Below are positions 17,154-24,807 of a stretch of DNA of 64,000 nt, in pieces. Where the stretch lies: NCBI RefSeq assembly GCF_000484635.1, contig NZ_AXVM01000001.1, positions 620,001 through 684,000 on the forward strand, given 5' to 3'. The stretch is from Comamonas badia DSM 17552. GTDB lineage: Bacteria > Pseudomonadota > Gammaproteobacteria > Burkholderiales > Burkholderiaceae_C. A program made the translations under genes and the position numbers. The notes beneath the pieces are model-generated. The model had not been told where the DNA came from. It did no database searches and saw only the letters and a list, made by a program, of their open reading frames with translations. The stretch's first letter is position 1, and each line of letters starts with the position of its first letter.

Positions 17154-19031
17154 ATGACCACCGATCCCCGCCGCCCCATCCACGAACTGCCCGACGAGCT
17201 GATCAGCCAGATCGCCGCCGGCGAGGTGGTCGAGCGCCCGGCCTCCGTGGTGCGCGAGCTGGTGGACAACGCGCTCGATGCCGGCGCCACCCAGGTTACC
17301 GTGCGGCTGCTCGCCGGGGGCGTGCGCCTCATCACGGTGGAAGACGACGGCTGCGGCATCGCGCAGGCCGAGCTGGTGCTGGCGCTGCGCCGCCACGCGA
17401 CGAGCAAGATCGCCAGCCTCGGCGACCTCGAATCGGTCGCCACCATGGGCTTTCGCGGCGAGGCGCTGGCGGCGATCGCCTCGGTATCGGAGCTTTCCAT
17501 CCTCTCGCGCACCGCCGACCAGGCCAGCGCCTTCCTGCTGCATGCCCGCAGCGGCGAGCTGCGCCCGGCGGCACGCGGCATCGGCACCACGATCGAGGTC
17601 AAGGAGCTGTTTTTCTCCACCCCCGCGCGGCGCAAATTCCTCAAGAGCGACGCGACCGAGCTGGCCCACTGCATCGAAGCCGTGCGCCGCCACGCGCTGG
17701 CCCGCCCCGATGTCGGCTTCGCCATCTGGCACGAGGGCAGGCTGGTGCGGCAGTGGCGCGCCAGCTTCACGCCGGGCACGGCACCCGATGGCGACGCGCT
17801 GCAGCGGCGCATGGGCGATGTGCTGGGCGAGGAATTCATCGCCGCATCGCTGCCGGTGCACCACCAGGCGGGGCCGCTGCTCATCACCGGGCGCGCCGGG
17901 CTGCCTACTGCCTCGCGCGCGCGCGCCGACCAGCAGTACAGCTATGTCAACGGCCGCTTCGTGCGCGACAAGGTGCTGCAGCATGCGGCACGCGCCGCCT
18001 ACGAAGACGTGCTGCACGGCCAGCGCCAGCCGGTCTATGTGCTCCATGTGGAAATAGCGCCCGAGCGTGTGGACGTGAACGTGCACCCGACCAAGATCGA
18101 GGTGCGCTTTCGCGACAGCCGCGAGGTGCACCAGGCCGCGCTGCACGCGCTGCAGAACGTGCTGGCCGCGCCGCGCGCGCAGCTGCTGGCCCACAACGCC
18201 AAGCCCGCACCAGTGCAGGATCAGGCATCAAAAATGCCTTCAACGCCCGCCCGGCCTGCGCAAGCAGCTCTACATTTAGGAGAACCCAGCGGCCACCGCG
18301 TGGCAGACCTTTCAGCGCTCTGGTCGCCCGCGCCTGCTCCACCCGCTTATGCGCCCGCACCTGAGGCGGCCCGCGCGCCAGTTTCCGCGTGGGCGCCGGC
18401 GCCCGCCCAAACGTTCGCGGCCGCCTCCGGCCCCGATCCAGCCCCCTGGCCGCTGGGCCGCGCCATCGCGCAGATCCACGGTGTCTACATCCTCGCGGAA
18501 AGCGCCCAGGGCCTGGTCATCGTCGACATGCATGCCGCGCATGAGCGCATCGTCTACGAGCGGCTGAAGGCGCAGCTGGACGGCACGCAGCGCATCGCCA
18601 GCCAGCCGCTGCTGATCCCCGCCACGTTTGCCGCCACCCCCGTCGAGGTGGCCACGGCCGAAGCGCAGGCAGAGACGCTCGCCACGCTGGGGCTGGAAAT
18701 CACGCCGTTTTCCGCCCGCACCCTGGCCGTGCGCGCCGTGCCCACCACCCTCGCACAGGGGGATGCGGTGGAGCTTGCGCGCAACGTGCTTGCCGAACTC
18801 GCCCAGCATGAGGCCAGCACCGTCATCCAGCGCGCACGCGACGAAATTCTGGGCACCATGGCCTGCCACGGCGCGGTGCGCGCCAACCGCCAGCTCACCC
18901 TGCCCGAGATGAACGCACTGCTGCGCCAGATGGAAACCACCGAGCGCTCCGACCAGTGCAACCACGGCCGCCCGACCTGGCGCCAGCTGTCGATGAAAGA
19001 GCTGGACGCGCTGTTCCTGCGCGGACGTTAA
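17154..19031 (+). CDS. mutL: DNA mismatch repair protein MutL (endonuclease type)
   Basis: A 625-residue MutL homologue, the matchmaker between MutS and downstream excision. The GHKL ATPase domain shows the classic motifs: SQIAAGEVVERPASVVRELV with catalytic Glu and Asn, DDGCGI, RHATSKI and GFRGEALAAIASV. The transducer domain ends near residue 340. A variable proline/alanine-rich linker (about 345-435) contains an insertion resembling the dispersed hairpin repeat. The C-terminal domain has the metal-dependent endonuclease motif DMHAAHERIVYE at residues 458-469, fitting D-(Q/M)-H-A-x2-E-x4-E, plus MACHGAVRANR and CNHGRPTWR. MutL proteins with this motif nick DNA themselves, as expected where MutH is absent. 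Confidence 0.97.
   Translation: MTTDPRRPIHELPDELISQIAAGEVVERPASVVRELVDNALDAGATQVTVRLLAGGVRLITVEDDGCGIAQAELVLALRRHATSKIASLGDLESVATMGFRGEALAAIASVSELSILSRTADQASAFLLHARSGELRPAARGIGTTIEVKELFFSTPARRKFLKSDATELAHCIEAVRRHALARPDVGFAIWHEGRLVRQWRASFTPGTAPDGDALQRRMGDVLGEEFIAASLPVHHQAGPLLITGRAGLPTASRARADQQYSYVNGRFVRDKVLQHAARAAYEDVLHGQRQPVYVLHVEIAPERVDVNVHPTKIEVRFRDSREVHQAALHALQNVLAAPRAQLLAHNAKPAPVQDQASKMPSTPARPAQAALHLGEPSGHRVADLSALWSPAPAPPAYAPAPEAARAPVSAWAPAPAQTFAAASGPDPAPWPLGRAIAQIHGVYILAESAQGLVIVDMHAAHERIVYERLKAQLDGTQRIASQPLLIPATFAATPVEVATAEAQAETLATLGLEITPFSARTLAVRAVPTTLAQGDAVELARNVLAELAQHEASTVIQRARDEILGTMACHGAVRANRQLTLPEMNALLRQMETTERSDQCNHGRPTWRQLSMKELDALFLRGR
18227..18279 (+). repeat. Dispersed hairpin repeat (TCAAAA...AGCTATCAA family) inside mutL
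   Basis: The bases coding about residues 358-376 of MutL read ATCAAAAATGCC, then an AACGCCC/TGCGCAAGCAGC core, then ATTTAGGA. This resembles the intergenic repeat copies at 26590, 31581, 46736 and 57387. It falls in the non-conserved linker between the ATPase and endonuclease domains and keeps the reading frame open. The match is by eye and imperfect. Confidence 0.5.
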
Positions 19032-19089
19032 TTTTTGACTTTCTGACCCCGTTTTTCTCCAGGCCAGCACTCGCCCGCAGAAATCAAAC

Positions 19090-19117
19090 GCATGAATACA
19101 TGCTTTTTTGGCATAAT
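19090..19117 (+). promoter_or_regulatory. Candidate gdhA promoter with inverted repeat
   Basis: A GCATG-AATA-CATGC dyad (19090-19103) lies just upstream of a CATAAT -10-like hexamer (19112-19117), about 35 bp before the gdhA start. The dyad overlaps the expected -35 region and could bind a nitrogen- or carbon-responsive regulator. No regulator can be named. Confidence 0.35.
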
Positions 19118-19152
19118 GCTGCGTCGCATCAATTTTCCTGAAGGTGTTTTAC

Positions 19153-20499
<1,347 letters not shown>

Positions 20500-20550
20500 G
20501 AGCCTGATGGTCGTCGAGCGGTCGCACGGACTGCGGCGAGCCCCCAAGGG

Positions 20551-20919
20551 CTACGCGGCGACGATGCGGAACTCGGTGGCCTTGGCCACGGGGCGCACGG
20601 TGTTGCTTTCGCGCTTGAGATCGACGATGCCGTAATTGGACATGGTCTTGAGTGTGCGCGACAGGTTGCCCGGCTTGCGCCCGGTAGCCTGCGCCAGCGC
20701 CGAGATCGATTCGGGCTCGGTTTCGGCGATGACACGCAGCAAGGCGCGGTTGTCGTCGCTCAACACTTCGGCCAACGATTTCATTGAGGTGAACCAGACC
20801 TTGGGCTCGCCCGGCTTGGGCTTGTAGTCGCCACGCGCAATGGCCAGCACGCGCTGGCGAATCTGCTCTTGGGGCAGGATGCCGATGACGATGGATTTAG
20901 TAAAACCTGCGGTTTTCAT
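20551..20919 (-). CDS. tumA: TumA-type (HVO_A0114 family) antitoxin/HTH protein
   Basis: A 122-residue MarR-like helix-turn-helix protein of the HVO_A0114 family, the antitoxin and autoregulator of TumE-TumA toxin-antitoxin pairs. Characteristic segments are KVWFTSMKSLAEVLSDDNRA, then the helix-turn-helix SISALAQATGRKPGNLSRTLK and the wing GIVDLKRESNTVRPVAKATE. Its ATG overlaps the TGA of a degraded tumE frame (ATGA), the usual tumE-tumA arrangement. Because the toxin gene is broken, this antitoxin looks like an orphan survivor, perhaps kept as a regulator or simply not yet decayed. Confidence 0.8.
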   Translation of the reverse strand: MKTAGFTKSIVIGILPQEQIRQRVLAIARGDYKPKPGEPKVWFTSMKSLAEVLSDDNRALLRVIAETEPESISALAQATGRKPGNLSRTLKTMSNYGIVDLKRESNTVRPVAKATEFRIVAA

Positions 20920-21060
20920 GGCTTGCTCACCTCCAACAGCACGCGGTCAACGTCCGCGAAAAAGTCCTACAGCAGCTGCTGGGCATTTGCGTGCACCACC
21001 ATTCGAGCGGCCCGCCCTCGTCTCCAGTGCATTGCACAAGCGCTGCGATGCCACCGTGTA
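20916..21060 (-). pseudogene. tumE: Decayed tumE toxin gene (DUF6516), 3' remnant
   Basis: On the minus strand, directly overlapping the tumA start, the reading frame ends with DFFADVDRVLLEVSKP and stop (20916-20966), which matches the C-terminal end expected of TumE/DUF6516 toxins. It is preceded in frame by QQLL and then an amber stop (TAG at 20967-20969) in place of a sense codon. Further upstream, to about 21060, a shifted frame gives only faint resemblance to the family's conserved YDNE-GKGDH region. No intact start or full frame exists. The toxin therefore appears inactivated by at least one nonsense change and probably frameshifts. Confidence 0.6.
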
Positions 21061-21356
21061 GTTGCAGGCGAAGCAGATTATGAGAAAGCAAGCAAGCGCA
21101 AAGCAGGGTCAAGTTGGCAAATCCAATAGCGCTTTGCGCTTTGCCAGCGGGTGCTGGAGGCCGATTTGGCTTGAAAAATTCCAGGCGGCATCGTTTTGTG
21201 CCGTCAGCCCATCGCATGCGCCACCCCGCTGTCTCCATCACCCATCCGCAGCCACACCACTTCTGGGCGAACGCTGCATGCGCCGCACCAGTAGGCGAAC
21301 TGAAGTTGAAGTCCATGCCTTGGCTTCGAGGGGAACAACGTGTTGAGAAACTACAG
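21061..21356. other. Gene-free stretch between tumE remnant and MarR gene
   Basis: About 300 bp in which I cannot support a gene. A 96-codon plus-strand frame (21114-21404) and a 151-codon minus-strand frame (20927-21382) are open, but both overlap recognisable sequence and neither resembles a known family. It may contain further decayed mobile or toxin-antitoxin DNA. Confidence 0.5.
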
Positions 21357-21833
21357 CTAGCGGCCCATGCTCGCGGTAGCAATCTTCCAGAGCAATTCCA
21401 TTAGGACTAGACGCTCCCCTCGACTGAGACTGTTTAGCAGGTCAGTCTCCATCGTGGACGCAATGTCCAGGGCTTTGCCGACGAGTTGCTCTCCGGACTT
21501 CGAAAGCCTCAGGTGCTGAAATCGCTTGTCCACATCGCTCTGCTCTCGTGCAATCAAGTCACGCTCGCTAAGACGGTCAAGAAGCAGTGACATTCTCGCC
21601 GCTGAACTCGCGAGCGCTTGGCATAGCTGCTTGCTCGTGGCGCCTGGATTGCTGTGGATGAGAACGAGGATCGAGAACTCCACCTGCGTCACCTTGAATG
21701 GCTTGCCGATGTTGGAGACAAAGATCCTGAGCGTCGGGACGGAGGCCTGGGCCAAGTTGTAGCCCAACAAGGTCAACAGCTTCGAATGATCCAGCCCACC
21801 CGGAATTTCTTGTTGCACGCAATCCCCCTCCAT
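21357..21833 (-). CDS. MarR family transcriptional regulator
   Basis: A 158-residue MarR-type winged-helix regulator. The DNA-binding part reads SKQLCQALASSAARMSLLLD followed by RLSERDLIAREQSDVDKRFQHLRLSKSGEQL, which includes the beta-wing with the DKR motif. I placed the start at 21833 (MEGDCVQQ); the frame extends to 21944 but the extra residues are not family-like. It is divergent from a tannase/feruloyl esterase gene, a common arrangement in which a MarR repressor responds to an aromatic acid released by the enzyme. A perfect palindrome in the shared upstream region (22003-22014) could be its operator. Confidence 0.9.
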   Translation of the reverse strand: MEGDCVQQEIPGGLDHSKLLTLLGYNLAQASVPTLRIFVSNIGKPFKVTQVEFSILVLIHSNPGATSKQLCQALASSAARMSLLLDRLSERDLIAREQSDVDKRFQHLRLSKSGEQLVGKALDIASTMETDLLNSLSRGERLVLMELLWKIATASMGR

Positions 21834-21989
21834 GCGCGTGAGTCTAAGGCACGGCGCAGTTGGCTTCGGGCACCCGGGTTTATACCAATGGACCCACAAA
21901 TCGCCGTCACCTACATTAGTTATCAGAAAGAACTTATTTGTCACAAAATTTTATCGTTCTTCCTAATGAAGATAGATAGATTGATTATT

Positions 21990-22014
21990 TATAATAGTTT
22001 TTTTGATATATCAA
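21990..22014 (+). promoter_or_regulatory. Promoter and perfect palindrome upstream of the tannase gene
   Basis: The intergenic region 21834-22075 is very A/T-rich. It holds a consensus -10 hexamer TATAAT (21990-21995), and immediately after, around the expected transcription start, a perfect 12-bp palindrome TTGATATATCAA (22003-22014). MarR proteins usually bind short A/T-rich palindromes that overlap the start of the gene they repress, so this is a good operator candidate. No clear -35 is present. A GGAG ribosome-binding site lies at about 22064-22067, nine bases before the ATG. Confidence 0.6.
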
Positions 22015-22075
22015 TCGTCCGTGTAATACCGACTCGAAGCTCGGAACGAAAGACAGAATCCATTGGAGATAGCAC

Positions 22076-23812
22076 ATGAGAATTTTTAGGCCTTTTTCGA
22101 CTGTCGGTGCGATCCCACTCGCTAGCGCATTACTCATTGCGGGGTGTGGTGGCGGCTCTGATCCGACTCCTACGCAGCCAGGGCAGCCCGAGCTGCCTCG
22201 GTTGTCAGCAGCAGTTGGCGCACCGCTTCAGGGCACTTGCGACGCTCTCTTGTCGTTCAGCTTTCCTAATACGGCCATCTCATCCGTCACGACGGCTGTC
22301 GCTGGGTCACTGAAAGTAGCTGGGAAAGACATTGGCGCGCACTGCGTTGTCACCGGGAAGATGAATGAGCGCGTGAGCCCTGTAGACGGTCAAACATATG
22401 CTGTTAGCTTCCAGATGCGGCTCCCACTGGATTGGAATGGTCGCTATCTCTACCAAGGCAATGGGGGAACGGACGGCAGTGTGTCGAGTGCGACCGGCGC
22501 TGTGGGCAGTGGCGGCCCGTTGACCAACGCCCTTTACCGCGGGTTTGCCGTCATCTCATCTGATGCAGGGCACAGCTCCTCGCAAAACCCTCTATTCGGC
22601 ATGGACCCGGAAGCCCGCATTGACTACGGCTACGGAGCCGTAAAGAAATTGACCCCAATGGCCAAAGCCCTGATCAAGGCGGCATATGGGAAGGAACCCG
22701 ATAGGTCTTACGTCGGCGGCTCGTCGAACGGCGGCCGACACGCGATGGTCACGGCAGCTCGTCTCCCGCAGGACTACGATGGGGTGTTGGCGAACTCACC
22801 CGGCTTTAACCTGCCAAAAGCTGCCGCCGCTCAGCTGTACACCGCGCAGCAGTTCCGCAAGGTAGCGACAGACGAGAATGACTTGGCTACCGGCTTCACC
22901 GTCGCAGAGCGGCAAATAGTTGCGAAGAAGATTCTTGAACGTTGCGATGGTCTCGACGGAGTAACGGATGGACTTGTTCAGGACGTAGAAGCCTGCCAGA
23001 CGGCGTTCAACATTTTTGACCATGTACCCACCTGTTCCGGTGCGAGAGACGGAACCTGCCTCACGGTGGCGCAGAAGAGCGCCATCGATCTCATGTACGC
23101 AGGTCCGGTCAATAGCCGCGGTGAACGCCTTTATGCGACCCAGCCCTACGACCCTGGTCTGGCAGGCTCGGGGTGGGCGAGCTGGAAGTTCAGCAGTTCT
23201 GTGGGGGCGTCGCGCGATCCAGTCGCTGTCGGCATCATCTTCCAAGTGCCGCCGGACCCGACGATAGTGAGTAACACTCGTGCCTTCGCATTCAACTACA
23301 ACTTCGACATGGACTACCCGAAACTGTTTCAGACGAACGCGACCTATACGGAGAGTTCCTGGTCTTTCATGACGCCACCGAACCCCACGAAGCTGGACGC
23401 CTTGCGGGACAGGGGCGGCAAGATGATCGTCGTTCAGGGCGTTTCTGATGGTGTGTTTTCGATTGATGACACCAAGCGCTGGTACGACGAACTCGACACC
23501 GAGAACAAGGGTAAGGCCGCTGACTTCGCGCGCTTCTTTCGTGTGCCTGGCATGAATCACAGCAGCGGCGGAATTTCTACGGACCAGTACGACGCTCTCG
23601 ACGCATTAGTCAAATGGGTTGAGAAGGGCATCGCGCCTGATCAAATTGTTGCAACCGCTAGGGGCGAGGGCAACGCGGGCGGCGCGAATAGAGAAGTTCC
23701 GGCAGATTGGGCCGTGGACAGAACTCGCCCGCTCTGCCCTTATCCGTTGATTGCTCGTTACAACGGCACAGGGGACAGTGAGCGCGCTGAAAACTTTACC
23801 TGCAAGAAGTGA
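22076..23812 (+). CDS. Tannase/feruloyl esterase family lipoprotein
   Basis: A 578-residue alpha/beta hydrolase of the tannase/feruloyl-esterase family, expected to cleave esters of hydroxycinnamic or gallic acid. A lipoprotein signal (LASALLIAGCGGGSDPTP) predicts attachment to the outer membrane or periplasmic face. The nucleophile is S217 in GGSSNGGRHAM, the acid D458 (QGVSDGVFS) and the base H495 (PGMNHSSGG). In the family the residues beside the nucleophile and the histidine are normally cysteines forming a disulfide; here both are serine (S216, S496). CDGLDGVTDGLVQDVEAC is the usual lid-domain loop. Codon use is less GC-biased than its neighbours', suggesting transfer. Likely regulated by the divergent MarR gene. 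Confidence 0.88.
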   Translation: MRIFRPFSTVGAIPLASALLIAGCGGGSDPTPTQPGQPELPRLSAAVGAPLQGTCDALLSFSFPNTAISSVTTAVAGSLKVAGKDIGAHCVVTGKMNERVSPVDGQTYAVSFQMRLPLDWNGRYLYQGNGGTDGSVSSATGAVGSGGPLTNALYRGFAVISSDAGHSSSQNPLFGMDPEARIDYGYGAVKKLTPMAKALIKAAYGKEPDRSYVGGSSNGGRHAMVTAARLPQDYDGVLANSPGFNLPKAAAAQLYTAQQFRKVATDENDLATGFTVAERQIVAKKILERCDGLDGVTDGLVQDVEACQTAFNIFDHVPTCSGARDGTCLTVAQKSAIDLMYAGPVNSRGERLYATQPYDPGLAGSGWASWKFSSSVGASRDPVAVGIIFQVPPDPTIVSNTRAFAFNYNFDMDYPKLFQTNATYTESSWSFMTPPNPTKLDALRDRGGKMIVVQGVSDGVFSIDDTKRWYDELDTENKGKAADFARFFRVPGMNHSSGGISTDQYDALDALVKWVEKGIAPDQIVATARGEGNAGGANREVPADWAVDRTRPLCPYPLIARYNGTGDSERAENFTCKK

Positions 23813-23858
23813 CGGACAACTGCGACCTGAAGGCGCCCGCATAACGGCGCCCCTCGTG

Positions 23859-23894
23859 CCCTGCCAGAGAGTTTCTCCCTTGGCGGGGTTTCTT
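23859..23894 (+). terminator. Terminator after the tannase gene
   Basis: CCCTGCCA and TGGCGGGG pair around an inner GAGA/TCTC stem, followed by TTTCTT. The position, 47 bp after the tannase stop, and the hairpin-plus-T form fit a rho-independent terminator. Confidence 0.6.
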
Positions 23895-23938
23895 CTGTCT
23901 CTCCGGATGTACTATAGACCCGGCAATTAAGAATTGCA

Positions 23939-24121
23939 TCAGGCGGCATATTTGATCTTCGGGTCTTCGAAGTATGAGCGCGCACGCTGCGGGTTGTTGC
24001 CCAGCATGTTCATGTGCGCTTCTGTGGCGCGGCGCAGCTTATCTTTGGTGCGCACCTGCACACGTGAATCCAGCGCGTACTTGAGATCGGCATTGAGCCG
24101 CTCACCCTCACACGGGGTAGC
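23939..24121 (-). mobile_element. 3' remnant of an IS630-type transposase
   Basis: Sixty codons on the minus strand encode PCEGERLNADLKYALDSRVQ, then VRTKDKLRRATEAHMNMLG and a terminal RARSYFEDPKIKYAA. This is the C-terminal end typical of IS630-group transposases (N-x-DLK, a basic T-K/H-M-x-L region, YF-x-P-x-I-x-YAA). The rest of the transposase is missing: upstream in the same frame the sequence is already the stop codon of the ABC gene at 24122. Just beyond the 3' end a GCAATT-AAG-AATTGC dyad (23923-23937) and TA dinucleotides may mark the element's end. It bounds the lower-GC islet on its right side. Confidence 0.65.
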
Positions 24122-24784
24122 TCAGACACCCAACCGGACGATCTGTCCCCATTTCACCTCCGGCATCTCCTCAAAATTCGCCACCACGCACACGCGCTGG
24201 TGGTGTTTTGCTTCTTCAGCCAAAGCCCGATGCAGATAGCGGATCGACGTTGCATCCAGCGCCGCCTCGGGCTCGTCGATCAGCGTGAGCGGCGCGCCAC
24301 TGGCCAGCGCCGCCGCCAGCAGCACCTTGCGCTTGCCGCCGGTGGACAGGCGAAACATCTCCTTGTGCAGATGCTCCTGCAGCCCCAGGCCCTGCGCATG
24401 CGCCTGCCAGGCGGTTTCGCTCCAATCGGGATAGCGCATGGCCTGTTGCCGCGCCCACTGCACGGGTGAAATGTCCGGCCAATCGGCGCGCGGATCGCGC
24501 CAGAACACCAGCGCAGGATTGCTGCGCACCTGCGCGCGCAGATCGCTGCCCTGCCACAGCACGGCGCCGGTCTCGGGCGCCGTCTCGCCTGCCAGCAGAC
24601 GCAGCAGCGCGGTCTTGGCCTCGCCCTCTGCATCGACGATGAGGGACAGACCGGGTGGGAAGCCCGCACTCCAATGCTCCTGCCGCCCATAGCCCGGCGT
24701 GCCAAAGTCAATGCTGCAAGCCTGCAACGGCATTTGAGTCGATTCGCTCACAAGTCTCTCCTGGAGATATCCATGCAAGGACAC
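24122..24784 (-). CDS. ABC-type ATP-binding protein with degenerate P-loop
   Basis: A 220-residue stand-alone nucleotide-binding domain of the ABC class. The signature region LSTGGKRKVLLAAALASGAP and Walker B LTLIDEPEAALD are recognisable, and the layout resembles CcmA-like half-size subunits. The Walker A position reads VDAEGEAKTALL instead of G-x4-GK(S/T), with both glycines lost though the lysine and threonine remain. No permease gene lies beside it in the same direction; the next gene, divergent, is a complete ABC exporter. It may have low ATPase activity or a regulatory role. The start could also be a later ATG (MPLQACSIDF), since the first 17 residues look atypical. Confidence 0.7.
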   Translation of the reverse strand: MSLHGYLQERLVSESTQMPLQACSIDFGTPGYGRQEHWSAGFPPGLSLIVDAEGEAKTALLRLLAGETAPETGAVLWQGSDLRAQVRSNPALVFWRDPRADWPDISPVQWARQQAMRYPDWSETAWQAHAQGLGLQEHLHKEMFRLSTGGKRKVLLAAALASGAPLTLIDEPEAALDATSIRYLHRALAEEAKHHQRVCVVANFEEMPEVKWGQIVRLGV

Positions 24785-24807
24785 CCCTTGTTTTTACACT
24801 GAGCGCC

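Noticed and set aside
21114-21404. A 96-codon plus-strand frame in the islet
   Set aside because: It overlaps the end of the MarR gene and matches no recognisable family; no ribosome-binding site is seen.
22076-23812. Treating the tannase-family gene as dead because of the missing cysteines
   Set aside because: Ser217, Asp458 and His495 and all other family features are intact, and the frame is full length with promoter and terminator.
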